Shown here one piece after another: positions 36,185-44,947 of a stretch of DNA of 64,000 nucleotides. The notes under the pieces were generated by a model, which saw nothing but the letters and a program-made list of their open reading frames with translations, had not been told where the DNA came from and ran no database searches. The stretch comes from Hwanghaeella sp964350445. Lineage in GTDB: Bacteria; Pseudomonadota; Alphaproteobacteria; UBA8366; Aestuariispiraceae. Location of the stretch: positions 85,953 through 149,952 of the forward strand of contig CAYGKA010000001.1 of the NCBI GenBank assembly GCA_964350445.1. Reading direction: 5' to 3'. Every line of letters begins with the position of its first letter. Position 1 is the first letter of the stretch. A program made the translations under genes and the position numbers.

Positions 36185-36286
36185 TCAGTTGGAGATCAAT
36201 CCGGCCTGCTGCATGATCCCCTTGTGCTTGGCGAAGGTGCTGTGCATTTCCGCATAAGCCGCGTCGACATCGAGATACTTGATCGG
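36185..36286 (-). pseudogene. C-terminal fragment of a leftward gene, possibly a solute-binding protein
   Basis: Leftward frame of about 34 codons ending at TGA 36187-36185. It reads ANIPIKYLDVDAAYAEMHST and ends with MQQAGLISN. The composition and the ending look like the C-terminus of a periplasmic substrate-binding protein. No start codon or upstream part is present. Rightward sequence beyond about 36280 instead encodes a LysR effector domain on the other strand. The gene was truncated by a rearrangement. The family call is tentative. Confidence 0.45.
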
Positions 36287-36821
36287 AATGTTCGCCGCGC
36301 TGTGGGACGGCAATTTGGACTGCTACATCGGCCGGATCGACTGGGACCGTATCCCGCCGGACATGGTGCCGGTCCTGCGCCACGACCCGTTGATCCGGAC
36401 TGATTTGGTGCTGGCCTGTGCGACCGGGCATCCGCTGGCGGGGCGGGTGGATATCGACCTTGCCGAACTGGCCGGCTGCGCATGGGTGCTGCCGCCTGCC
36501 GACAGCAACAATCGCGTCGTCCTCGAAACGGCCTTCCGGAATCACGGTGTGGCGGGACCCGATCCGATCGTGGAGATCGCGGCGAACCCGAGCGGGCTGA
36601 TGATTTTGGCGCGGGAAATGGCGGCGTTGACCTGCGTGCCGCGCCTTGCGCTCGATACCCCCATCGCGGCCGGGTCGCTCTGTGCGCTGGAGATTCCGGC
36701 CTTGAAGCTGCCGCCGATCCAGATAGGGTTCGTCACCCTGGCCGAGCATGAGCAGATGGCGGCATTGCAGTTGCTGCGCCAAGCACTGCGGCATACCGCG
36801 CCGCAATTCGGACAGGGGTGA
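36279..36821 (+). pseudogene. LysR-type regulator fragment (effector domain only)
   Basis: About 180 residues, MFAALWDGNLDCYIGRIDWD at the left, then RTDLVLACATGHPLAGRVDI, HGVAGPDPIVEIAANPSGLM and LALDTPIAAGSLCALEIPAL. This is the C-terminal half of a LysR substrate-binding domain. The usual N-terminal 60-residue winged helix and linker are absent, and the frame is closed by TAA just upstream, so the Met at 36279 is not a natural start. It ends 31 bases before an aminotransferase gene. Probably a broken regulator of that gene. Confidence 0.6.
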
Positions 36822-36852
36822 AATCAATCGTGAAGAGCAGGAAGCCATCGCC

Positions 36853-37986
36853 ATGAAAATCCGCGACTTCGGCGTCGAAATCTGGATGAACCGGTATGAA
36901 AACCATTGCGAGCTGAACCTGGCCGAGACATGCGTTCAATCGCTGACCGTCGCCGAACTGCTGACGATGGCGGGAAAGACCGACACCATTCTCGACGAAT
37001 TGCTGCCGATGCAGCTGACCTATGGCGCGATAGAGGGCAGCGACCGGCTGCGCGCGCTGGTCGCCGGCCTTTACGAAAACCAGAAGCCGGAGAATGTGGT
37101 GTCCACCCACGGCACCATCGGGGCGAACGCCCTGGTTCATGAAACGCTGGTCGAGCCCGGTGACCGGGTGATTTCCGTCCTGCCGACCTATCAGCAGCAT
37201 TATTCGATTCCGGAAAGCTACGGCGCGGATGTGCATATCCTGAAACTGACCGAGGCGACCGGCTTCTTGCCGGATCTTGCGGAATTGAAGCGCCTGGCGA
37301 CGCCGGGCACGAAGCTGATCGCAATCAACAATCCGAACAACCCGACCGGGTCGCTGATGGACCGCGCCTATCTGGAACAGGTTGCGGCGATCGCGCGCGG
37401 TTGCGGCGCCTGGGTCCTGTGCGACGAGGTCTATCGCGGCACGGATCAGGAGGGGGACGGGTCCACCGCATCCATCGTCGATGTTTACGAAAAGGGGATC
37501 AGCACCGCCAGCATGTCCAAGGCCTACGCGCTGGCCGGCCTCAGGCTGGGCTGGATCGCCGGGCCGGTGGACCTGCTGCACGCGGTCTCCGTCCACCGCG
37601 ACTACAACACGATCAGCGTCGGCATGCTGGACGACCATTTCGCCTGCATCGCGCTGGAAAACCGAGACAAGATCCTGGCCCGCAGCCGCAAGATCAGCCG
37701 CACCAACCTCGCCATCCTCTCCGACTGGGTCGACGGCGAACCGCTGATCACCTGGGTAAAGCCGAAATCGGGCACCACCGCGTTGCTCCAATATAATCTG
37801 CCTGCGACGTCGGAGGACCTCTGCACGCGCCTGCTGGAACAAACCGGCGTCATGCTCACGCCGGGCAGTGCGATGGACATGGAAGGGTACCTCCGCATCG
37901 GCTACTGCAACGGGGAAGCGATCCTGCGCGAAGGGTTGAAACGCATCTCCGGTTTCCTGAAGAAACAACGGGCGGCCGCCGCGTGA
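36853..37986 (+). CDS. Class I/II PLP aminotransferase
   Basis: Protein of 377 residues. The PLP site is readable: STHGTIGANALVHETLVEPG (phosphate cup), NNPNNPTGSLMD, LCDEVYRG (Asp contacting pyridine N), STASMSKAYALAGLRLGW with the Schiff-base Lys, and a C-terminal Arg in GYLRIGYCNG. Members act on amino acids or cyclise arginine derivatives, so a substrate is not assigned. ATG 36853 has AGGA about 11 bases upstream. The truncated LysR gene just before it was probably its regulator. Confidence 0.86.
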   Translation: MKIRDFGVEIWMNRYENHCELNLAETCVQSLTVAELLTMAGKTDTILDELLPMQLTYGAIEGSDRLRALVAGLYENQKPENVVSTHGTIGANALVHETLVEPGDRVISVLPTYQQHYSIPESYGADVHILKLTEATGFLPDLAELKRLATPGTKLIAINNPNNPTGSLMDRAYLEQVAAIARGCGAWVLCDEVYRGTDQEGDGSTASIVDVYEKGISTASMSKAYALAGLRLGWIAGPVDLLHAVSVHRDYNTISVGMLDDHFACIALENRDKILARSRKISRTNLAILSDWVDGEPLITWVKPKSGTTALLQYNLPATSEDLCTRLLEQTGVMLTPGSAMDMEGYLRIGYCNGEAILREGLKRISGFLKKQRAAAA

Positions 37987-37990
37987 CGCC

Positions 37991-38383
37991 CTAGTCCTCC
38001 GCACGGTCCGTGCTGTCGCGGTCGCGCTCGTAGCGGTGCTTGAGCGGGAAGGGCGGCAGCCAGGACTCGCGGCGGAGGGTCCAAAGCTCGTAGCTTGGCG
38101 TCAATTGGTCCGGCGCGTCGAGCGATCCCAGGTTGATCTCGATTTCGTCGCCGCTGCGGGAGAAGACGGATGAGCCGCAACTGGGGCAGAAATGCCGACC
38201 TTGATAGTTGTGTGTCTCCCCGTCGATCGTCACCGACCCTTCCGGGAATATCGCCGACGCGTGGAACAGCGCCCCGTGATGCTTGCGGCAGTCCATGCAG
38301 TGACACAGGCCGACCCGATAGGGCCGTCCCGCCGCCGTGAACCGGACCTTGCCGCACAGACAGCCGCCGGTGAAACGATCCAT
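37991..38383 (-). CDS. GFA family protein (CENP-V/GFA zinc domain)
   Basis: Small protein of 130 residues. The zinc ligands are GGCLCGKVRF, CHCMDCRK and FCPSCGSSVF, the pattern of the glutathione-dependent formaldehyde-activating/CENP-V fold. Most members are not true formaldehyde enzymes. The ATG at 38383 has an excellent GGAGGAG 10 bases upstream. It ends 5 bases from the aminotransferase stop (convergent). Confidence 0.88.
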   Translation of the reverse strand: MDRFTGGCLCGKVRFTAAGRPYRVGLCHCMDCRKHHGALFHASAIFPEGSVTIDGETHNYQGRHFCPSCGSSVFSRSGDEIEINLGSLDAPDQLTPSYELWTLRRESWLPPFPLKHRYERDRDSTDRAED

Positions 38384-38580
38384 GATAGGACTCCTCCCAC
38401 AGAAAACGCTCGGCATGGGTACAACGCCGCCCGCCGGGCGTCCATGACGGATGCAGCCGGCCGCCGGCGCGCATGAAGCGGCTTTACAGGGTGGAAGCTT
38501 GTCCGTCAGGCTGTGTCGATCGTGACACAATGGGGCGGCAGCACGACAGCCCGCGCCGCACCGCAATCGAGGAAGAGCCC

Positions 38581-39483
38581 ATGCCGCGTTCGATAAACCG
38601 CGAAGTGATCCTCCCGTTGGCGCTTGCCGCGGGTTTGGTCCTGGCGTCCGGTGGCGCCATGGGCGACGATCGCGAACCGATCGGCGACGGCGTGAAGGAC
38701 TTGCCGATCTTCGATGCGCATATCCATTACAAGGAACCGGCATGGGCCCCGTTTCCGGTCGCCAGCATCATCGAATTAATGGACCGGAACGGCGTTGCGA
38801 TGGGGCTCGTGTCGTCGACACCCGATGAAGGCACCATCATGCTGTGGGAATATGCCCCCAACCGGATCGTCCCGGAATTGCGCCCCTATCACGGCAGTGC
38901 CGGCTCATCGAATTGGACCAAATCTCCCGGCATGGAAGATTATTTGTTGAAACGGCTCGATACCTATCCGCATGAAGGGATCGGGGAGTTTCATATCCAC
39001 ACCCTGGATACGTCCGACGAACCGTTGTTCCGCAAGGTCATCGCGATGGCGAAGGCCCGGGACATCTACCTTCATGTCCATTCCGGCCCGGACCCCATTC
39101 GCTGGCTCTATCGGCTGGACCCGACGGTCAAGATCATCTGGGCCCATGCCGGCTTGGGTGAACCCGCCGAAGCCGTCCATTCCCTGATGAAGGATTTCCC
39201 GTCTCTGGTGGCGGATACGTCCCTGCGCGAACACGCCATACTTGGCCATGGCGACCGCCTCGATCCGGAATGGGAAAAGATCGTCTACGACTTTCAGGAC
39301 CGTTTGATGGTGGGCAGTGATACCTGGGTTAACGGCCAGTGGGAGCGGTATGCCGACATCATCGCCTCGAACAGGCGCTGGCTGGCCAAGCTGCCGCGCG
39401 ACATCGCCGAGAAGATCGCGTATCGGAACGCCGAAAGGCTGTTCAACAGGGAAATTTCGATGGACCTGATCGGGACCAGATGA
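38581..39483 (+). CDS. Secreted amidohydrolase-like protein
   Basis: About 300 residues. An N-terminal signal peptide (MPRSINREVILPLALAAGLV then ASGGAMGDD) is followed by a TIM-barrel amidohydrolase core: FDAHIHYKEPAW (HxH metal motif), GIGEFHIHTLD, LHVHSGPDP, IIWAHAGLGEP and MVGSDTWVNG (metal Asp). It likely hydrolyses or decarboxylates a small molecule in the periplasm. ATG 38581 has GAGGAAGAG upstream. A frame to 38473 is open but would bury the signal peptide. Confidence 0.82.
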   Translation: MPRSINREVILPLALAAGLVLASGGAMGDDREPIGDGVKDLPIFDAHIHYKEPAWAPFPVASIIELMDRNGVAMGLVSSTPDEGTIMLWEYAPNRIVPELRPYHGSAGSSNWTKSPGMEDYLLKRLDTYPHEGIGEFHIHTLDTSDEPLFRKVIAMAKARDIYLHVHSGPDPIRWLYRLDPTVKIIWAHAGLGEPAEAVHSLMKDFPSLVADTSLREHAILGHGDRLDPEWEKIVYDFQDRLMVGSDTWVNGQWERYADIIASNRRWLAKLPRDIAEKIAYRNAERLFNREISMDLIGTR

Positions 39484-39524
39484 GCGCGCATCACGTGTTA
39501 CCCTGTTGGTGACCCTGTTTATAA

Positions 39525-39555
39525 CCCGCTTATGACGTGCGGGCTTTTGCGTTTT
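39525..39555 (+). terminator. Candidate rho-independent terminator after the amidohydrolase gene
   Basis: Stem CCCGC / GCGGG with a 9-base loop, followed by CTTTTGCGTTTTT. The stem is short but the downstream T-tracts are good. It fits the end of the amidohydrolase transcript, just before the LLM monooxygenase promoter region. Confidence 0.45.
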
Positions 39556-39629
39556 TCCAAGTGCGCACTCCCTGTTCCCCGACTCCTCCGCTATGTCTCT
39601 AGTCCAACAGCAGTGAGGCAGCAGCGACC

Positions 39630-40631
39630 ATGACGCCGATTTCCATTCTCGACCTCGTCCGCGTAACCGAAGCCACCGATGCCGGGCAGGCACTGTACAA
39701 CGCGCGGGACGTCGCCCAGCATGCCGAACGGTGGGGGTACAACCGGCTTTGGGTCGCGGAGCATCACAATCTGGCGGGTATCGCCAGCGCCGCCACCTCG
39801 GTCGTCATCGGCCATATCGCGGCGGGGACGAAAAAGATCCGTGTCGGGGCAGGGGGCATCATGCTGCCGAACCACGCGCCCTATATCATTGCCGAGCAGT
39901 TCGGCACGCTGGAACGCCTTTTCCCGGGTCGGATCGACCTGGGCCTGGGCCGCGCGCCGGGGACAGATCAACTGACGCTGCGGGCGCTGCGCCGTGATCC
40001 CGGCGCGTCCGACCACTTCCCGCAGGACGTCATGGAACTGAAGGCCTTCCTGGCGCCGCCCCAGCCGGATCAGCGCATCATCGCCATCCCGGCGGCGGGG
40101 ACAGAGGTGCCGTTATGGATTTTGGGGTCGAGTAATTTCGGCGCCATGCTGGCCGCTGAACTGGGATTGCCCTACGCCTTTGCCTCCCACTTCGCGCCGG
40201 ATTACCTGCTGCCCGCGCTGGAACTCTACCGCAGCCGCTTCAAGCCCTCCGATCAGTTGGAAAAGCCCTATGCGATGGTCGGCGTGAACGTCATCGCGGC
40301 CGATACGGACGCGGAGGCCAAGCGGCTGGCCACCACCCAGCAGATGTCCTTCACGAACATTTTCCGGGGTGCGCGCGGCCTGAGCAAACCGCCGATTGAC
40401 GATATCGAAACCTATTGGTCGCCGATGGAAAAAAGGCAGGCGATGGGGATGCTGGCGCGGTCGATCTATGGTGCGCCCGATACCGTCCGAGCCGGCCTCG
40501 ACTCACTGATCAAGGAAACCCAGGCCGACGAACTCATCATCGTCTCCGACGTTTTCGATCACCAGGCGCGCCTCCATTCCGTCGACCTGATCGCCCAAGC
40601 GGCGGGTTTGGAACGGGACGCGGGCGCTTAG
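39630..40631 (+). CDS. LLM-class flavin-dependent oxidoreductase (MsnO8-like)
   Basis: Luciferase-like protein of 333 residues. MTPISILDLVRVTEATDAGQ, RLWVAEHHNLAGIASAATSV and KIRVGAGGIMLPNHAPYI are typical of the MsnO8 subgroup of FMNH2-dependent monooxygenases. The flavin-binding and substrate residues include the EHH turn. Reduced flavin is supplied by a separate reductase. It is convergent with the LysR gene, which may regulate it. Substrate unknown. Confidence 0.86.
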   Translation: MTPISILDLVRVTEATDAGQALYNARDVAQHAERWGYNRLWVAEHHNLAGIASAATSVVIGHIAAGTKKIRVGAGGIMLPNHAPYIIAEQFGTLERLFPGRIDLGLGRAPGTDQLTLRALRRDPGASDHFPQDVMELKAFLAPPQPDQRIIAIPAAGTEVPLWILGSSNFGAMLAAELGLPYAFASHFAPDYLLPALELYRSRFKPSDQLEKPYAMVGVNVIAADTDAEAKRLATTQQMSFTNIFRGARGLSKPPIDDIETYWSPMEKRQAMGMLARSIYGAPDTVRAGLDSLIKETQADELIIVSDVFDHQARLHSVDLIAQAAGLERDAGA

Positions 40632-40638
40632 ACACGCT

Positions 40639-41532
40639 TCAAATCCGGTACCGCTCCAAACTTTCCCGGAACATGTCCAGGAATTCCATCATCACCAATG
40701 ACGGGTCCTTGTGGGTCGGGCGGACGATGGCGAGGCGATGGGGGATGCGCGGCTCGAACGGACGGAAATCCACGCCGCGCCCGCGATAGCCTTCCGCGTC
40801 CAATTCGCTGACGACCGATACGCCGAGGCCGCGGGACACCAATTCGCAGGCGGCCGTGAACTGGCGGATTTCGACCAATGAGTTGACCGCCACGCCTTGC
40901 GACTGCACCGCTTCCTGGAAGGCGCGGTAGAACGGGCTGTCGCGCCGCGTGTGAATGATCTTCTCGCCGGCCAAATCCGTGGCTCTGACGAGTTTCTTGG
41001 CCGCGAACGGATGGCCCTCCGGGAAAATGCACACACAACGCATGTCGATCGTTTCGCTGTGGACGGCGGGATGGCCCTCGAACCCGTCGGTGATGCCCAG
41101 GTCATATTGTTCGTTCAGCATCCATTCCATGATGCGCTCGGGCCGGTCCGGTTCGATCGTCACCGTGACGCCGGGCCGCTCCGCCAGGAAGGCCGACAAA
41201 ACGTCGGGCAGGTGGCTGGTGGCGAACCCCGGTAGGCAGGCGACCTTGAGGTGCCCGGCTTTGCGTTCGGTCAGATTGCGGCTCAATTCGCCGATATGGT
41301 CCAGGCGTTCCAGCAGCCGTTGGACATCGGGCAACAGGAAGCGCGCTTCCTGGGTCGGGACCAATCCACCGTCGCGGCGCTGGAAAAGCTGAAAGCCGAC
41401 CTGGTTGGAGAGATCGGACAGCAATCGGCTGACGGCGGGCTGGGATATGCCCAACTCCTCCGCCGCGCGGGTCATTGAGCCGTGCTCCGCGACCGTACTC
41501 AACGCCTCCAATTGCCGCATACGCAAGCGCAT
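40639..41532 (-). CDS. LysR-family transcriptional regulator
   Basis: Protein of 297 residues. The winged helix is RQLEALSTVAEHGSMTRAAE then LGISQPAVSRLLSDLSNQVG (complete, unlike the fragment at 36 kb). The effector domain spans about 95-295. It starts 183 bases from the ABC transporter operon on the opposite strand. LysR regulators often act on divergent neighbours, but the palindrome there looks more like a LacI-type operator. ATG 41532 has GAGGT upstream. Confidence 0.9.
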   Translation of the reverse strand: MRLRMRQLEALSTVAEHGSMTRAAEELGISQPAVSRLLSDLSNQVGFQLFQRRDGGLVPTQEARFLLPDVQRLLERLDHIGELSRNLTERKAGHLKVACLPGFATSHLPDVLSAFLAERPGVTVTIEPDRPERIMEWMLNEQYDLGITDGFEGHPAVHSETIDMRCVCIFPEGHPFAAKKLVRATDLAGEKIIHTRRDSPFYRAFQEAVQSQGVAVNSLVEIRQFTAACELVSRGLGVSVVSELDAEGYRGRGVDFRPFEPRIPHRLAIVRPTHKDPSLVMMEFLDMFRESLERYRI

Positions 41533-41582
41533 CTAGATCATACCTCGGTAGTTTCGGTTCCGGCCGCAGAAAACTGCATAAC

Positions 41583-41633
41583 TATAATATTGTGTTATGT
41601 AAACGGTTACATAAATCGTTGTTCATTATGTAA
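41583..41633 (+). promoter_or_regulatory. Promoter -10 with 20-bp palindromic operator of the sugar ABC operon
   Basis: TATAAT (41583-41588) is a perfect -10 element for rightward transcription. It is followed at 41595-41614 by TTATGTAA-ACGG-TTACATAA, a palindrome with CG at its centre. A further half site TTATGTAA is at 41626-41633, 31 bases on. The palindrome overlaps the expected start site, the classic position for a repressor. The TGTAAAC.GGTTACA core resembles LacI-family operators. No convincing -35 element was found. The local AT-richness is striking compared with the rest of the window. Confidence 0.65.
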
Positions 41634-41715
41634 TCCATCTGTAGCATTTTTCCGATAAGCGGAGGCACGCACCCGGTCATTTCGACGGGTATGGTTTGCC
41701 CATTGGGAGGTTCTA

Positions 41716-43029
41716 ATGAGATTTTCTGCACTCGGCGCTTTGGTCGCCGGATCACTGTTGGCGTCGCCGATCAGCGCGATGGCCCAGACGGAAGTACAGT
41801 TTTGGCACGCGTTCACCGGCCGGTTGGGGGAACTCGTGGCGGAACAGGTCGATACCTTCAACGCCAGTCAGGGCGACTACAAGGTGGTCGGGTCCCACAA
41901 AGGCAACTATTCCGAAACGCTGAACGCCGGCATCGCCGCGTTCCGGGCGAAGGAACAGCCGCATATCCTGATGGTCTTCGAAGTCGGCACCGCGACCATG
42001 ATGGCCGCCAAGGGCGCCATCAAGCCGGTCTATGAGGTGATGGCCGATGCCGGTGCCGAATTCGACCAGGACGCCTATATCGGTTCGGTGAAGGGCTATT
42101 ACACCACCACCGACGGCCAGATGCTGTCGCTGCCGTTCAATTCCTCGACGCCGGTCCTGTGGGTCAACAAGGACGCGCTGAAGGGTGCGGGCATTGATCC
42201 CAATGTGGATCTGTCGACCTGGCAAAAGGTCGGCGACGTGCTCGACAAGCTGAAGGCCTCCGGCCATTCCTGCCCGCTGACGACCGCATGGCAGAGCTGG
42301 ATCCATCTGGAAAACCTCAGCGCCTACCACAACGTTCCCTTCGCCACGAAGGATAACGGGTTCGCCGGCGTCGACACGGAACTGGCCTTCAACGGCCCGG
42401 TCCAGGTGAAGCACATCCAGACCATGGGCGATTGGGCGAAGGACGGTAAGTTCTTCTATGCCGGTCGCCGCAACGAAGGCGGCGCGAATTTCCGCAGCGG
42501 CGAATGCGCGTTGTTCACGGAAAGTTCGGCCGGTTACGCGGGCATCAAGAAGGAAGCCCAGTTCGACTTCGCCGTCCGTCCGCTGCCCTATTGGGAAGGC
42601 GTCGCGGGTGCACCGCAGAACACCATCATCGGCGGCGCGTCGCTGTGGGTGATGACCGGTCATTCGGATGCGGAATACAAGGGCGTCGCAGCCTTCCTGA
42701 ACTTCCTGTCCTCCGCCGATATCCAGGCGAAATGGCACCAGGACACGGGCTATCTGCCGATCACCATCGCGGCGGGCGAAAAGACCCGTGCCGACGGTTT
42801 CTATGACGCCAATCCGGGTACCGACATCGCCGTCAAACAGATGACCGCGAAGCAGCCGACCGCAAATTCCAAGGGTCTTCGCCTTGGTTCCTTCGACCAG
42901 ATCCGTGGTATCATCGACGAGGAACTGGAAGCGGTTTGGTCAGGCGACAAGACGGCCCAGGCCGCCATGGACAGCGCCGTCGAGCGCGGCAACATCCTGC
43001 TGCGCCGTTTCGAGCAGGCCAACCGCTGA
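41716..43029 (+). CDS. UgpB-like ABC transporter substrate-binding protein
   Basis: 437 residues with a Sec signal peptide (LGALVAGSLLASPISAMAQT). The body is an extracellular solute-binding protein family 1 fold of the sn-glycerol-3-phosphate type: EVQFWHAFTGRLGELVAEQV, LPFNSSTPVLWVNKDALKGA and AGAPQNTIIGGASLWVMTGH. It binds a sugar or glycerol-phosphate in the periplasm and delivers it to the permeases encoded after it. GGGAGG lies upstream of ATG 41716. It is separated from the permease genes by two hairpins. Confidence 0.88.
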   Translation: MRFSALGALVAGSLLASPISAMAQTEVQFWHAFTGRLGELVAEQVDTFNASQGDYKVVGSHKGNYSETLNAGIAAFRAKEQPHILMVFEVGTATMMAAKGAIKPVYEVMADAGAEFDQDAYIGSVKGYYTTTDGQMLSLPFNSSTPVLWVNKDALKGAGIDPNVDLSTWQKVGDVLDKLKASGHSCPLTTAWQSWIHLENLSAYHNVPFATKDNGFAGVDTELAFNGPVQVKHIQTMGDWAKDGKFFYAGRRNEGGANFRSGECALFTESSAGYAGIKKEAQFDFAVRPLPYWEGVAGAPQNTIIGGASLWVMTGHSDAEYKGVAAFLNFLSSADIQAKWHQDTGYLPITIAAGEKTRADGFYDANPGTDIAVKQMTAKQPTANSKGLRLGSFDQIRGIIDEELEAVWSGDKTAQAAMDSAVERGNILLRRFEQANR

Positions 43030-43055
43030 GGTTATTCGGGTTCGGATAAGGTCTG

Positions 43056-43133
43056 GGCTCGGACTCCGGTCCGGGCCTTCCGCCTAGCCTTGTGACGGGT
43101 GCGGTCGGCGGCGATGCGATTTCGCCGCCGACC
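43056..43133 (+). terminator. Two tandem hairpins between binding-protein and permease genes
   Basis: The first hairpin is GGCTCGGAC / GTCCGGGCC with a TCCG loop (43056-43077). The second is a perfect 12-bp stem GGTCGGCGGCGA / TCGCCGCCGACC with a 7-base loop (43103-43133). No U-run follows. Such structures after an ABC binding-protein gene typically protect the upstream mRNA or partly terminate, so more binding protein than permease is made. Confidence 0.65.
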
Positions 43134-43178
43134 GGCCCGTCCGATGGTCTCGCCTCTTGACGGTGGTGGATTGGGGAC

Positions 43179-44060
43179 ATGGAAAAACGCGTGACATTCA
43201 AGGGCTGGCTGCTGCCGTTGGCGCTGGTCTTTCCCCAGATTCTGATTTCCGCCGTCTTCTTTTTCTACCCTGCCGGCCAGGCGATCTGGCAGTCGCTCTT
43301 CATCCCCGATCCCTTCGGTCTGTCGACCCAATTCGTCGGGTTGGGCAATTTCGAATTCCTGCTCAGCGACAAGTATTACCGGGCGTCCTTCCTGACGACG
43401 GCCGTGTTCTCCACCCTTGTCACCCTTGTGTCGATGGTGCCGGCGCTGTTCCTCGCCGTGCTGGCGGACAGGCTGATAAAGGGGGCGGGGACCTACCGCA
43501 CCCTGTTAATCTGGCCTTATGCGATCGCGCCCGCGATCGCCGGCGTGTTGTGGCTTTTCATGTTCAATACCCGTGTCGGGGTGGTTTCCTGGTATCTCGG
43601 CCAGCTCGGATACGACTGGAACCATGTGCTGAACGACGGCGAGGCGATGGGCCTTGTCGTGGTTGCGTCCGCCTGGGGCCGCATCAGCTATAATTTCCTG
43701 TTCTTTTTCGCCGCTTTGCAAAGCGTTCCGCGCTCGGTCATCGAAGCGGCGGCGATCGACGGCGCCCGGTTCTGGCGGCGATTCTTCACGATCGTGCTGC
43801 CGCTTCTGTCGCCGACGACCTTCTTCCTGCTGGTCGTCAACGTCGTCTATGCCTTCTTCGAGACCTTCGGCGTGATCCACACGATCACGTCGGGCGGGCC
43901 GCAGCAGGCGACGACCATCCTGGTCTACAAGGTCTTCTCCGACGGGTTCGTGGGGCAGGACCTGGGCTCCTCTGCGGCGCAGTCGGTGATCCTGCTGGTC
44001 GTGGTCGGCGCGCTTACCGTCCTCCAGTTCCGCTATGTCGAGAAGAAGGTGCATTACTGA
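43179..44060 (+). CDS. UgpA-like ABC sugar permease
   Basis: Inner-membrane protein of 293 residues with about six hydrophobic segments. The EAA loop that contacts the ATPase reads EAAAIDGARFWRRFFTIVLP (with the conserved G). It matches UgpA/MalF-type carbohydrate permeases. It overlaps the following permease gene (TGATG). Its partners are UgpE-like and UgpC-like genes downstream. Confidence 0.9.
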   Translation: MEKRVTFKGWLLPLALVFPQILISAVFFFYPAGQAIWQSLFIPDPFGLSTQFVGLGNFEFLLSDKYYRASFLTTAVFSTLVTLVSMVPALFLAVLADRLIKGAGTYRTLLIWPYAIAPAIAGVLWLFMFNTRVGVVSWYLGQLGYDWNHVLNDGEAMGLVVVASAWGRISYNFLFFFAALQSVPRSVIEAAAIDGARFWRRFFTIVLPLLSPTTFFLLVVNVVYAFFETFGVIHTITSGGPQQATTILVYKVFSDGFVGQDLGSSAAQSVILLVVVGALTVLQFRYVEKKVHY

Positions 44061-44944
44061 TGGCCGCCCCGCGCACAAAATCCCAGGGCCGGAACCCGGA
44101 AGCCGGCATGGTCGAAAAGGGCGGCAGCGCGCTATGGGTGACCCATGCCCTGATGATCCTGGGCGTGCTGATCGTTTTTTTCCCGATTTGGCTCGCCTTC
44201 GTCGCGTCCACCGTGACCCAGCCCGAAATCGTCTCACCGCCGATGCCGCTGCTGCCGGGGCCGCATCTGGTGGAGAATTACACCCGGGCGCTGTTCGCCG
44301 GCGTCAACGTGCCGGTCGCGACCATGCTGCTGAACTCTTTGGTGATGGCGCTCGGCATCGCGCTCGGCAAGATCGCGATTTCGCTGATTTCCGCCTTCGC
44401 GATCGTCTATTTCCGGTTTCCCGGCCGGACGACGTTCTTCTGGATGATCTTCATCACCCTGATGCTGCCGGTGGAGGTCAGGATCGTCCCGACCTATGAG
44501 GTCGTGGCGGGGTTCGGCCTGCTCAACAGCTATCCCGGGCTGATCTTCCCGCTGATCGCCTCGGCGACGGCGACTTTCCTGTTTCGGCAGTTCTTTCTGA
44601 CGATCCCGGACGAATTGGCGGAGGCGGCGCGCGTCGACGGCGCCAGGCCGATGCGGTTCTTCATCGATATCGTCCTGCCGATGAGCCGTACGAACATCGC
44701 CGCGCTCTTCGTCATTTTGTTCATCTACGGCTGGAACCAATACCTGTGGCCGCTGCTGATTACGACGGACCCGGAAATGAACACGATCGTCATGGGGATC
44801 AAGCAGATGTTCCCGTCGGGCGACGATACAGCGGATTGGCCGGTGATCATGGCGGCGTCGATCCTGGCGATGATCCCGCCGGTGATCGTCGTCGTCTCCA
44901 TGCAGAAACTTTTCATCCGCGGTTTGGTGGATAGCGAGAAATAG
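44060..44944 (+). CDS. UgpE-like ABC sugar permease
   Basis: 294 residues, six predicted membrane segments. The EAA loop is EAARVDGARPMRFFIDIVLP. The segment PEIVSPPMPLLPGPHLVENY before the second helix is typical of UgpE/MalG. It starts at ATG 44060 inside the TGATG overlap with the first permease gene, so coupling is expected. It ends 4 bases before the ATPase gene. Confidence 0.9.
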   Translation: MAAPRTKSQGRNPEAGMVEKGGSALWVTHALMILGVLIVFFPIWLAFVASTVTQPEIVSPPMPLLPGPHLVENYTRALFAGVNVPVATMLLNSLVMALGIALGKIAISLISAFAIVYFRFPGRTTFFWMIFITLMLPVEVRIVPTYEVVAGFGLLNSYPGLIFPLIASATATFLFRQFFLTIPDELAEAARVDGARPMRFFIDIVLPMSRTNIAALFVILFIYGWNQYLWPLLITTDPEMNTIVMGIKQMFPSGDDTADWPVIMAASILAMIPPVIVVVSMQKLFIRGLVDSEK

Positions 44945-44947
44945 AAG

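Noticed and set aside
36279..36821. A complete regulator gene
   Set aside because: The helix-turn-helix half is absent and an in-frame TAA lies just upstream, so it is treated as a fragment.
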